The notes beneath the pieces are model-generated. The model had not been told where the DNA came from and did not search any database. It saw only the letters and a list, made by a program, of their open reading frames with translations. From the NCBI RefSeq assembly GCF_029360725.1, contig NZ_JARKMY010000010.1, forward strand, positions 454,305-518,304: 64,000 bases of DNA, written 5' to 3'. Origin of the DNA: Chryseolinea sp. H1M3-3 (lineage in GTDB: Bacteria; Bacteroidota; Bacteroidia; Cytophagales; Cyclobacteriaceae). Numbering within the stretch: the stretch's first letter is position 1; each line of letters begins with the position of its first letter. Made by a program: the position numbers and the translations under genes. Below, one piece after another: positions 1 to 9,153 of the stretch.

Positions 1-2200
1 ATTAACTGTGACAGGAATTGTTAGCTGCCCGGAGAAAGTTGCGTTGGGCGTTATAGTAGTTCCACTGAACGTGTAGTTATTTCCACCGAAGACTTTTAAG
101 GTGAATCCCGTGGGATAACTATTATCAGGATCGGTAACCGTTAAATGAGCAAGTTCGATGGACAGACTTCCGCCTTGATTCACGCTCAAGGGCTCTTGGC
201 CAATAATTACTGGAGACTCGTTTTGTTTTTTGATCACATCGACCTTTAGATCAAAGCGATTGCTTTCGTTTTCTCCATCATTTACAGAAACGGGGACGGT
301 TAACAGCCCAGAGAAATTTGCTGAGGGTGTAATCGTCGTTCCATTGAATGTATAGTTATTTCCACCAAAGACTTTTAACGTAAATCCGGTGGGGTAACTA
401 TTGTCGGGATCGGTAACGGTTAAGTGAGCAAGTTCAATCGTAAGACTTCCGCCTTGATTCACGCTCAATGGTTGTTGGCCAATGATTACTGGCGGCTCGT
501 TTTGTTTTTTAATCACATCGACTTTCAGGTCGAAGCGATTGCTTTCGTTTTCACCATCATTCACTGAAACGGGAATCGTTAACTCTCCCGAGAAATTTGC
601 ATCTGGCGTTATCGTTGTTCCACTGAACGTATAGTTATTTCCTCCAAAGACTTTTAAGGTGAATTCAGTGGGATAACTATTATCAGGATCGGTAACCGTT
701 AGGTGACCAAGTTCGATGGTAAGACTTCCGCCTTGATTTACGCTCAAGGCTTCTTGGCCAATGATTACTGGAGGCTCGTTTTGTTTTTTAATCACATCGA
801 CTTTTAGGTCGAAGCGATTGCTTTCGTTTTCACCATCATTCACAGAAACGGGAATCGTTAACTGCCCAGAGAAGTTTGCATCCGGCGTTATAGTAGTTCC
901 GTTGAACGTATAGTTATTTCCACCAAAGATTTTTAATGTAAATCCGGTGGGGTAACTATTGTCGGGATCGGTAACGGTTAAGTGAGCAAGCTCAATCGTA
1001 AGACTTCCGCCTTGATTCACGCTCATTGTTTGTTGGCTAGTGATGATGGGAGGTTCATTTTGTTTTTTAATCACATCGACTTTTAGGTCGAAGCGATTGC
1101 TTTCGTTTTCACCATCATTCACAGAAACGGGAATCGTTAACTGCCCAGAGAAGTTTGCTGAGGGCGTTATCGTTGTTCCACTGAACGTATAATTATTTCC
1201 ACCAAAGACTTTTAACGTGAATCCAGTGGGGTAACTATTGTCGGGATCGGTAACGGTTAAGTGAGCAAGCTCAATGGTAAGACTTCCGCCTTGATTCACA
1301 CTCAACGGTTGTTGGCCAGTGATGAGTGGCGGCTCGTTTTGTTTTTTAATCACATTGACTTTCAGGTCGAAGCGATTGCTTTCGTTTTCTCCATCATTAA
1401 CTGTGACAGGAATTGTTAGCTGCCCGGAGAAATTTGATGCTGGCGTAACTGTCGTTCCACTGAACGTGTAGTTATTTCCGCCAAAGACTTTTAACGTAAA
1501 TCCTGTGGGATAACTATTATCAGGGTCGGTAACCGTTAAGTGACCAAGTTCGATGGTAAGGCTTCCGCCTTGATCCACACTCAACGGTTGTTGGCCAGTG
1601 ATGACGGGAGGCTCGTTTTGTTTTTTAATCACATCGACTTTCAGGTCGAAGCGATTGCTTTCGTTTTCTCCATCATTAACTGTGACAGGAATTGTTAGCT
1701 GCCCGGAGAAATTTGATGCTGGCGTAACTGTCGTTCCACTGAACGTGTAGTTATTTCCGCCAAAGACTTTTAACGTAAATCCTGTGGGATAACTATTATC
1801 AGGGTCGGTAACCGTTAAGTGACCAAGTTCGATGGTAAGGCTTCCGCCTTGATCCACACTCAATGGTTGTTGGCCACTGATGACGGGAGGCTCGTTTTGT
1901 TTTTTAATCACATCGACTTTTAGGTCGAAGCGATTGCTTTCGTTTTCACCATCATTCACAGAAACGGGAATCGTTAACTGCCCAGAGAAATTTCCTGACG
2001 GTGTTATTGTCGTTCCACTGACCGTATAGTTATTTCCTCCAAAGACTGTTAATGTAAAATCCGTGGGGTAAGTATTATCAGGATCAGTAACGGTCAAGTG
2101 AGCAAGTTCGATGGTAAGGTTTCCGTCTTGTTCGACACTCAGGGATTGTTGGCCCGTGATGACAGGAGCCTGGCTTTGAGCTGCCTCGACGTTGATCTGA
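1..2200 (-). repeat. Coding tandem repeat, 279-bp period
   Basis: The same landmark (a GAC that begins the reversed KVDV segment) recurs at 241, 520, 799, 1078, 1357, 1636 and 1915, exactly 279 bp apart, so each unit is 93 codons. The two units covering about 1395-1615 and 1674-1894 are almost identical at DNA level, which suggests recent duplication or gene conversion. The unit nearest the N-terminus (about 2130-2400) is much more diverged. Confidence 0.95.
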
Positions 2201-2532
2201 AGGTCGAATTTGTCACTTTTATTCTTTCCGTCACTTACCCGCACCGCCACGGAAAGCAGCCCCTCAAACCCTTGATCTGGGGTAACCGTTGTGCCCTGCA
2301 CCTTATAATCTTTTCCGCCACTAACCTCAAGAGAAAAGCCTTCGGGAAAGACAGGCGTGGGATCTTCGTCAGTGACAATAAGATTGCTTAATTCAATAGT
2401 GATGGAACTGCCCGCATTCGAATTCAGCGGTGAAGGTGTCTGTCCAATGATCTCGGGCTTAGAGTTATTCTGACAAAATGAACGATAGCAAACCAGAAGC
2501 AAGATGATCATTGCCAAACAAAAGCGGCTCAT
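1..2532 (-). CDS. Secreted tandem-repeat protein (93-residue Ig/cadherin-like repeats), 3' end outside window
   Basis: An open minus-strand frame runs from an ATG at 2530-2532 to the left edge (844 codons, no stop). The N-terminus is a signal peptide (MSRFCLAMIILLLVCYRSFC followed by Q). After a diverged first module come about eight near-identical 93-residue units. Each carries the pattern LTVTDPDNxYPTGFTL, then GGNNYTxxGTT, NFSGQLTIPV and VNDGENESNRFDLKVDV, joined by KKQNEPPVI linkers. The DPDN and NDGE motifs resemble calcium-binding loops of bacterial Ig-like/cadherin-like (tandem-95 type) surface proteins. This family is usually an exported adhesin or stalk, here probably ending in a type IX secretion tail beyond the edge. 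The exact family and ligand are not determinable. The repeat architecture is certain; the adhesin role is inference. Confidence 0.85.
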   Translation of the reverse strand, partial: MSRFCLAMIILLLVCYRSFCQNNSKPEIIGQTPSPLNSNAGSSITIELSNLIVTDEDPTPVFPEGFSLEVSGGKDYKVQGTTVTPDQGFEGLLSVAVRVSDGKNKSDKFDLQINVEAAQSQAPVITGQQSLSVEQDGNLTIELAHLTVTDPDNTYPTDFTLTVFGGNNYTVSGTTITPSGNFSGQLTIPVSVNDGENESNRFDLKVDVIKKQNEPPVISGQQPLSVDQGGSLTIELGHLTVTDPDNSYPTGFTLKVFGGNNYTFSGTTVTPASNFSGQLTIPVTVNDGENESNRFDLKVDVIKKQNEPPVITGQQPLSVDQGGSLTIELGHLTVTDPDNSYPTGFTLKVFGGNNYTFSGTTVTPASNFSGQLTIPVTVNDGENESNRFDLKVNVIKKQNEPPLITGQQPLSVNQGGSLTIELAHLTVTDPDNSYPTGFTLKVFGGNNYTFSGTTITPSANFSGQLTIPVSVNDGENESNRFDLKVDVIKKQNEPPIITSQQTMSVNQGGSLTIELAHLTVTDPDNSYPTGFTLKIFGGNNYTFNGTTITPDANFSGQLTIPVSVNDGENESNRFDLKVDVIKKQNEPPVIIGQEALSVNQGGSLTIELGHLTVTDPDNSYPTEFTLKVFGGNNYTFSGTTITPDANFSGELTIPVSVNDGENESNRFDLKVDVIKKQNEPPVIIGQQPLSVNQGGSLTIELAHLTVTDPDNSYPTGFTLKVFGGNNYTFNGTTITPSANFSGLLTVPVSVNDGENESNRFDLKVDVIKKQNESPVIIGQEPLSVNQGGSLSIELAHLTVTDPDNSYPTGFTLKVFGGNNYTFSGTTITPNATFSGQLTIPVTVN

Positions 2533-3112
2533 GGGTAGGAGTTATATTTTCCTTACCTAAAATGTATGCCAACGGAAAAAGCGAATTAGCGAGGCAAATG
2601 TCAGGACCGCATGTTCAAAGTGTTCCCACCGCTGAGGACATTCCTCCACATCAAATTTCCTCAAATGATAAATGGTCCGATTTGCTTATGATCACCTTAT
2701 CGCTTGTTGAGGGTTGATGTCCTCATCATTCGTTCGAGGTTTCAATGATAATCCGAACCAGTACTTAAAATGACAACCCGAAATAGACCGGAGAAAATTC
2801 TGCTATAGATGTTGATAGCAAACTGAGGGCAGCAAAAAAACAAATTCCCTGACAGGGTTATCCCTGAGATATCAGGGTGTAACGTGATGTCCCTTATTCA
2901 ATATCGCGGCCGCCACAAACAATGCATTCTCTTTATCTGCTTGGTGCAGTATTTTTTGGGAGACATTATTTTTTTAATAACAGAATACACATTACATGAG
3001 GTATTTATTGGGTGGCAACGAAAATTAAAGTCTGATTCTTCTAATGATCTTTAGAATGCGATAATCGCCTAAAAGTATACATGTCACTCCCAATTCATAC
3101 GATGGATGTAAA
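2533..3112. other. Divergent intergenic region with a small palindrome
   Basis: This 580-bp gap separates two divergent genes, so it should hold both promoters. No convincing ORF was seen. A small dyad, CCCTGA-GATA-TCAGGG, lies at 2862-2877, with a related CCCTGACAGGG just before it (about 2848-2858). It could be a hairpin or operator; no clear -7 TAnnTTTG element was identified. Confidence 0.5.
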
Positions 3113-6100
3113 ATGAAAGTCTATCGAAAAAATATTAAAAACCTCCTTAGCATAAGTGCAAACGCCGTCGGAGATAACCATAAAGCCGCTCTTGCGGCAC
3201 ACGGCTGCCGACTTCATACCTATGTAAAATTTCTAATTCCGGTACTCTTACAATTCATCGCGCTGTTTTCCAACGCACAACAGAAAAGTTTCTTATTTGA
3301 TCATTTAACATCAAAGGATGGTCTTTCCCAAGGCAATGTTTTGGATATCGTCGAGGATAAATTCGGTTTTATTTGGATTGGTTCAGAAGATGGTCTTAAC
3401 CTCTATAACGGCTATAGTTTCACCGTCTTTAGAAATAGTCACAAGGATTCCACGTCCATCAGCAATAACACCGTTTTCTCTATTGTTGAAGATGGAGATG
3501 GAAACCTCTGGGTAGGAACACAAAACGGTTTAAATTTCTACAATCGAAAACTAAATACCTTTCAGCATTTCAAACACGATCCGGAAAATGCATTTTCATT
3601 AAGCGACAACGTTGTCTACGCCATATTAATTGACGCTCGCGGGAATCTGTGGGTCGGTACCTCGAATGGCTTAAATTATTATGACAAAAGTCAAAAACAG
3701 TTTACCCGCTTTTTTCATGATCCATTAAATCCCAACTCGATTGCGAATAACGACATACAAAGCATCATTGAAGACGATAATAAAACGATATGGATCGGGA
3801 CCAATGGCGGTTTAAGCAAGCTCAGCCCAGACAGGAAAACCTTTAAAAACTATAAACACAATTCGAATGACCCTTCAAGCTTAAGCAGTGATGTTACAAG
3901 AACTTTATTCATAGATCGCAATAACACGCTTTGGGTAGGAACTTTCGATCAGGGTCTCAATTGCATGAACGAGGATGGCACATTCACCCATTATCATTCG
4001 AACGAGGATGATTCAACGAGCCTTTCCGACCCGTTTGTTCGAAGCATTAGCGAAAGCAAAGATGGTGAACTTTGGGTAGCTACAGACGATGGATTGAATT
4101 TGTTTGACAGTAAAACAAAAAAGTTTAGACATATTTCACCAGAGGCGAAGTCACCCATGCATCTTAACAACAATAGTCTTTTTTCAAAAATAATATTTGA
4201 TAAACACGACCGGTTGTGGGTTGGATCTCGGTATGGTCGAATACATACCTATGACAAAGGAAAAAGTATGTTTAAACTTTTTCAATATGATAAAGAAAAT
4301 AGAAGCGGAATGAACGGCAATAGTGCGACATCCTTTGCCGAAGATTCCACTGGCTTTTGGGTTGCCGTCGACCGATGTGGCTTAAATTATTATAATAGAA
4401 AAACAGAAAAATTCACTTACATCGTCCACGATCGGCTCAATAAAAATTCCCCATCGAGTAACAAAATGCTTGCCCTTGAATCTGATGTGTCAGGAGGGTT
4501 ATGGATTGGTTATTGGAACACGGGCCTGGACTTTTATGATACCAAAACGAAAAAATTTAAACATTTTACTCATGATCCGAAGGACCCCAGAAGCTTAAGC
4601 GACAATAACGTTTTCGATGTACTCCGTGATAGCAAGGGAAATATTTGGGTTGCGACGTTCGGAAATGGCATTAATAAATACAACCGGTCCACGGACGATT
4701 TTACTCGCTACACACATGATATAAAGAATCCGAACTCAATTACGGGGAGCGCGATTATTTATTTGCTTGAAGATCATTTAGGAAAAATCTGGATCGCCAG
4801 CAGACAACAAGGGCTCGATATGTTTGATCCTGAAACTGGCATATTTACGCATTACAAATCGAGCAACAAACCGGGGGCATTGTCGGAGAATGCGATTTTT
4901 TCCTTGTATGAGGATTCAGAAAACAATCTTTGGGTAGGAACGAACGGTGGAGGTCTGAATCTATTCGACCGCAAGACAAAAACGTTTAAGGCATTTCGTG
5001 AAAGTGATGGTTTGCCGAATGACGCCATTCAGGGAATTCTGGAGGACAATCAAAAAAACATCTGGGTGAGCACCAACAAGGGATTATGCAGGTTCGATTA
5101 CAAACGCAATATATTTAAGAGTTACAATGAAGGCAATGGATTGCAGGGAGATCACTTCAATCGATGGGCTTTTCGAAAACTTTCCACGGGTGAACTTTTG
5201 TTTGGCGGGAACAATGGTTTTAACCTGTTCGACCCAGCGACTATTGAAAGTAATTCGTTCGTACCTCCGGTATATATTACGGACTTCAAATTATTTAATA
5301 AGTCGGTCCGTGTAGGTGCAAACGAGATACTGAAGGAAAACATCCTTCTCTCGAAAGAAATAACATTAAGCCATGAACAAAATTTCTTTTCTATCGAATT
5401 TGCCGCGTTGAATTACCGTCAACCGGAACAAAATCAATACAAATACATTTTAGAAGGTCTTCAAAACGAATGGGTCGATGCTGGAAAAGACCGCAAGGCG
5501 TACTATACCAACATTCTCCCTGGCGAGTATACGTTTCGCGTTATAGGCTCCAACAACGATGGTCTATGGAATAACGAGGGGGCTGTACTAAAAATAATTG
5601 TTACCCCGCCCTTTTGGAATACAGGATGGTTTAAAGGTATTTTTGTCTTGAGTGTCGTTGCCGGAGCCATTTCATTTTACCGTTTACGAATGAATGCAAT
5701 CAAATCCCAAAAGATTGCACTTGAGCAGCAGGTAAAAGAACGTACATCGGAGGTTGTGAAACAAAAAGAGATTCTGGAAACTCAATCTAAAAGATTACAA
5801 TCCATTAATAAAGCACTAAAGTCACAGGAGGCAGAGCTGCTGCTTCGTCAAAAAGAGGCTGAAGAATCGAAAAAAGAAGCTGAACAAGCAAACCAGGCAA
5901 AAAGTATTTTCCTAGCTACGATGAGTCATGAAATCCGCACACCCATGAACGGTGTAATCGGGATGGCTGAGTTATTATCTGAAACGTCACAGACGAGTGA
6001 ACAGGAAACATATACAGAAACGATAAAAAGTTGTGGAGAAAGTCTGCTTACCGTCATCAACGATATCCTCGACTTCTCAAAAATTGAATCGGGTAACCTT

Positions 6101-7444
6101 GAATTAGAGAAAAATGATTTTAATTTAAGGACGTGTGTGGAAGAGGCGCTTGACGTGTTTGGCACCAAGGCTTCCAGAATCGGACTAGACTTGCTCTATG
6201 AAATTGATCCTAATGTTCCCACGTGTATCAGTGGAGACGTATTGAGATTACGGCAGGTAATTTTAAATCTTATAAGCAATGCCATAAAATTCACAAACAA
6301 GGGAGAAATATTTCTGGGCATACACCTGGTGAAAGGTTCAGAACAAGAGTTAGAGTTGGCTTTCAAAATTCAGGATACGGGAATTGGAATTCCTGCGAAT
6401 AAAATTGACCGTCTTTTTAAAGCATTCTCGCAGGTGGATTCATCAACCACACGTAAATATGGTGGTACTGGATTAGGACTGGTGATTTGTGAAAAGCTGG
6501 TTGGCTTAATGGGCGGCTCTATTGCTGTTGAAAGTACCTTAGGGGTTGGCACCATTTTTACCTTCACAATAAAAACGCAGCCAGGCAAGCAGATCGTCAA
6601 TGTAAGTCCCAACATTGACGATGTGGCTGGAAAGAAGATATTGATCATTGACGATAATTCAACCAATAGAAGTATTCTTAAAAGTAAACTTGAGCAATGG
6701 AATCTCCGGCCCACACTGGCTACGTCGGGCCACGAAGCGCTAGCGATCTTATCTGCGCACGCTGATTTTGATTTAGTTCTTACTGATTTTCAAATGCCTG
6801 AAATGGATGGCATGCAGGTGGCCCAACGTATTAAGGCTATACACCCAAATCTTCCCATCATCTTATTAAGTTCAATCGGAGACGAAAAATCAAAATCTCA
6901 TCCTGAACTTTTTACGTATGTGCTAACGAAACCCGTTAAACATCATATCCTCCAGAAGCATGTTGTCGGTCAACTTACCGGCCAGCAAAATAAAATCGCC
7001 CGAGCGGATGTGACGGGAAAAAAATTATCAACCGAGTTTGCCACTTTGCACCCGTTAAATATTTTGGTTGCTGACGACAATGCCGTAAACCAGACACTTG
7101 CCGAGCGCACCTTAAATAAATTAGGTTACTCCATTACCAAGGCGATAAATGGGGAGGAGGTTTTGAAAGCAGTATCGCGCACTTCGTTCGATGTTATTTT
7201 AATGGATATCCAAATGCCTGTCATGGATGGCTTGGAAGCCACTGTTGCCATTCGTAAACAAAAAAGGGTTCAGCCGGTAATTATAGCGATGACGGCAAAT
7301 GCCATGCAAGGCGATCGGGATACGTGTCTAGAAGCTGGCATGGACGATTATATCAGCAAGCCTGTGAAGCTTGAGATCCTTGTTGACGTACTAGAAAAAT
7401 GGTCTCAACACTGTCAAATAAGGAAAACATCACCAGCTGCATAA
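3113..7444 (+). CDS. One-piece hybrid two-component sensor (propeller, Y_Y_Y, HisKA, HATPase, two receivers)
   Basis: This 1443-residue membrane sensor has a signal or anchor segment at about 40-56. A two-component-regulator propeller made of many NLWVGTxxGLN-type blades follows to about 740, then a Y_Y_Y domain (about 755-830) and a transmembrane helix near 841-860. Next come a coiled coil, HisKA with H-box MSHEIRTPMNG (H939), HATPase with DTGIGIP and GGTGLGL, and two receiver domains. The first receiver has D1180/D1181 and phospho-acceptor D1225. The second has D1321/D1322, acceptor D1365 and K1416. There is no C-terminal AraC DNA-binding domain, unlike the classical HTCS of Bacteroides, so output must go through another protein. 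Such propellers usually sense glycans or other periplasmic ligands. The 39 residues before the hydrophobic segment are unusual, but no later Met offers a better start. Confidence 0.93.
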   Translation: MKVYRKNIKNLLSISANAVGDNHKAALAAHGCRLHTYVKFLIPVLLQFIALFSNAQQKSFLFDHLTSKDGLSQGNVLDIVEDKFGFIWIGSEDGLNLYNGYSFTVFRNSHKDSTSISNNTVFSIVEDGDGNLWVGTQNGLNFYNRKLNTFQHFKHDPENAFSLSDNVVYAILIDARGNLWVGTSNGLNYYDKSQKQFTRFFHDPLNPNSIANNDIQSIIEDDNKTIWIGTNGGLSKLSPDRKTFKNYKHNSNDPSSLSSDVTRTLFIDRNNTLWVGTFDQGLNCMNEDGTFTHYHSNEDDSTSLSDPFVRSISESKDGELWVATDDGLNLFDSKTKKFRHISPEAKSPMHLNNNSLFSKIIFDKHDRLWVGSRYGRIHTYDKGKSMFKLFQYDKENRSGMNGNSATSFAEDSTGFWVAVDRCGLNYYNRKTEKFTYIVHDRLNKNSPSSNKMLALESDVSGGLWIGYWNTGLDFYDTKTKKFKHFTHDPKDPRSLSDNNVFDVLRDSKGNIWVATFGNGINKYNRSTDDFTRYTHDIKNPNSITGSAIIYLLEDHLGKIWIASRQQGLDMFDPETGIFTHYKSSNKPGALSENAIFSLYEDSENNLWVGTNGGGLNLFDRKTKTFKAFRESDGLPNDAIQGILEDNQKNIWVSTNKGLCRFDYKRNIFKSYNEGNGLQGDHFNRWAFRKLSTGELLFGGNNGFNLFDPATIESNSFVPPVYITDFKLFNKSVRVGANEILKENILLSKEITLSHEQNFFSIEFAALNYRQPEQNQYKYILEGLQNEWVDAGKDRKAYYTNILPGEYTFRVIGSNNDGLWNNEGAVLKIIVTPPFWNTGWFKGIFVLSVVAGAISFYRLRMNAIKSQKIALEQQVKERTSEVVKQKEILETQSKRLQSINKALKSQEAELLLRQKEAEESKKEAEQANQAKSIFLATMSHEIRTPMNGVIGMAELLSETSQTSEQETYTETIKSCGESLLTVINDILDFSKIESGNLELEKNDFNLRTCVEEALDVFGTKASRIGLDLLYEIDPNVPTCISGDVLRLRQVILNLISNAIKFTNKGEIFLGIHLVKGSEQELELAFKIQDTGIGIPANKIDRLFKAFSQVDSSTTRKYGGTGLGLVICEKLVGLMGGSIAVESTLGVGTIFTFTIKTQPGKQIVNVSPNIDDVAGKKILIIDDNSTNRSILKSKLEQWNLRPTLATSGHEALAILSAHADFDLVLTDFQMPEMDGMQVAQRIKAIHPNLPIILLSSIGDEKSKSHPELFTYVLTKPVKHHILQKHVVGQLTGQQNKIARADVTGKKLSTEFATLHPLNILVADDNAVNQTLAERTLNKLGYSITKAINGEEVLKAVSRTSFDVILMDIQMPVMDGLEATVAIRKQKRVQPVIIAMTANAMQGDRDTCLEAGMDDYISKPVKLEILVDVLEKWSQHCQIRKTSPAA

Positions 7445-7475
7445 ATTATTCGAATTCGATTCCGCCGGTAGTTTC

Positions 7476-8234
7476 TCACATTACATATTCCCGACTGTTG
7501 TTAACCTTTCTCTTTATCTCCTGCATAACCACAAGCGGAGATTCTAACCGGCTATCACCTTTTCTAAATCTGATATAGTTTAGATAGTCTCTTTTAAATT
7601 CCTTTTCAAAGGCTGCTGCATTCCTGCCGCTTAAATCTTCAGTTGAATGCCCCATACGAGTTGGTTCCGTCAACCCAGACGAATACTCCTTTTTGTAATA
7701 TTCAGTATACGTTTCAAAATTAGGTACTTGATAATTAACGTGACCAAATTCGTGCGATAAGGCAAAGAGTGCCTTACTAAAAAGCCAAACTTTGATGGAG
7801 ACACTATGTTTACCGTACTCAGAAAAACATGCCTCTTTGTCTTCATCCGATTGTGCCATGTATGTTATACCGGCAGCCATTACTGACGCTTCTTCACGCG
7901 GTATGAATTTTACATAGATATCGGTGGGTATCCCGTTAGCATCTTTCATTGAGTCAATACGGTTGTAAAGACCTGGCGAAATAAGTTTAAACTGCGCTAG
8001 TAATTCTTCCGTTAACTCATAATACGACTGTTGCGCAATTAAAGTGTTTATCGTTGCTTTTATCCTTCGGCGTTCTGAGGTTGATAAATTATTACTCGTG
8101 TTAAGAATTTCATTATAATTTTTCAGCTGTTCGCGCACGTGATGAATATTTTTTTCATATCCGTTTCTCAATTTCGCCCACGCACTATTTAACGTAAGGA
8201 AAATTATAATCATTATAACGCTGTACTTTTTCAT
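7476..8234 (-). CDS. Secreted HExxH metallopeptidase-like protein
   Basis: 252 residues with a clean signal peptide (residues 1-20, ending SAWA). A zinc-metallopeptidase signature, ALSHEFGHVNYQ, places H161, E162 and H165 in the HExxH pattern, with acidic residues downstream (for example E174 and E178) as possible third ligands. The region before it is helical and charged. The motif is typical of peptidase-like proteins sometimes annotated as DUF metallopeptidases; the specific family was not recognised. It converges on the preceding hybrid kinase gene with a 31-bp gap and shows no operon partner. Proteolytic activity is inferred from the motif alone. Confidence 0.6.
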   Translation of the reverse strand: MKKYSVIMIIIFLTLNSAWAKLRNGYEKNIHHVREQLKNYNEILNTSNNLSTSERRRIKATINTLIAQQSYYELTEELLAQFKLISPGLYNRIDSMKDANGIPTDIYVKFIPREEASVMAAGITYMAQSDEDKEACFSEYGKHSVSIKVWLFSKALFALSHEFGHVNYQVPNFETYTEYYKKEYSSGLTEPTRMGHSTEDLSGRNAAAFEKEFKRDYLNYIRFRKGDSRLESPLVVMQEIKRKVNNSREYVM

Positions 8235-8412
8235 GACCTTTGGTGTTTTGGAGATTGATCTTGAAAATTGTTTACGCGTGAAAATTCTGCTGGGAGGATG
8301 CCGTTGAGCGCTCTACAATCCTGAGATTTAACTGGTGAAGATCACCGAGTGATTGCCGATGGAATGACAACCAAGATTAAAAGGTGTTACGAAAAAGCGT
8401 GGTTGAAAGAAA

Positions 8413-9153
8413 TCAAAAGAATTTCAAGAGCGACGTTTTTCTGCTGCGCGATACATCTACCGTGCTGCCGTCGCTCATCATGAGGTAGCCGCCATCACCT
8501 CTGATGTATTTCGTTACTTCATTCATATTGACAATGTAGGAGTGATGCACCCGTATAAAGGAGGGGAACGACTCCAGCTGCTCCTCTACTTCTTTGAGTG
8601 TTCGACACGCCGTGATCTTTCTTTTGTTTTTGAGATGCAGGTAAGTATAGTTGTTGTCAGCCTCACAAGTTATTATATCATCGGCCTTCACCAATTCAAA
8701 TCCTTCCACGATTGGCACTGCGATTTTTGTCAGGCCATGTTCTTTGTTCTGTATCTTATCTAACAACATGCGGAACTGTTCACCGGTAGGCAGGTGGTTG
8801 CTTGTCTGCACTTTCCGGACGGCTGCCACTAGCTCTTTTGGATCAATGGGTTTGAGTAAATAGTCCAAGGCGCTGAATCGTATTGCCTTGATTGCATATT
8901 TGTCGTAAGCGGTGGTGAAAATAACGGAGAATGGAATTTCATTAAACTGTTCAAGAAACTCAAATCCATTCATGGACGGCATTTCAACATCGAGAAAAAC
9001 CAAGTCTGGCTTATGCTTCATGGTGGCATCAAGTCCCTGTTTTGCCGAAAGACACCGCTGTAGTATTTGCACTTCCGGACAAAACTTATTGAGAAGAATG
9101 CTGAGGGAGTCCAGGCAATGCGCCTCATCATCTATCAGAATTGCATTAATCAT
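8413..9153 (-). CDS. LytTR-family response regulator
   Basis: 246 residues. An N-terminal receiver has the acidic pair D8/D9 and phospho-acceptor D55 in FLDVEMP, plus the DYLLKPI loop. A C-terminal LytTR DNA-binding domain spans about 140-246 and includes the FIRVHHSYIVN core. It is the partner of the upstream kinase, whose stop codon it overlaps by 8 bp (9146-9153), so translation is probably coupled. Targets cannot be read from the sequence; family members bind direct repeats upstream of their regulons. Confidence 0.93.
   Translation of the reverse strand: MINAILIDDEAHCLDSLSILLNKFCPEVQILQRCLSAKQGLDATMKHKPDLVFLDVEMPSMNGFEFLEQFNEIPFSVIFTTAYDKYAIKAIRFSALDYLLKPIDPKELVAAVRKVQTSNHLPTGEQFRMLLDKIQNKEHGLTKIAVPIVEGFELVKADDIITCEADNNYTYLHLKNKRKITACRTLKEVEEQLESFPSFIRVHHSYIVNMNEVTKYIRGDGGYLMMSDGSTVDVSRSRKTSLLKFF

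Noticed and set aside
1-2200. Regular 279-bp repeats as a possible CRISPR array
   Set aside because: Units are far longer than CRISPR repeats, are coding throughout, and have no short repeat plus unique spacers.
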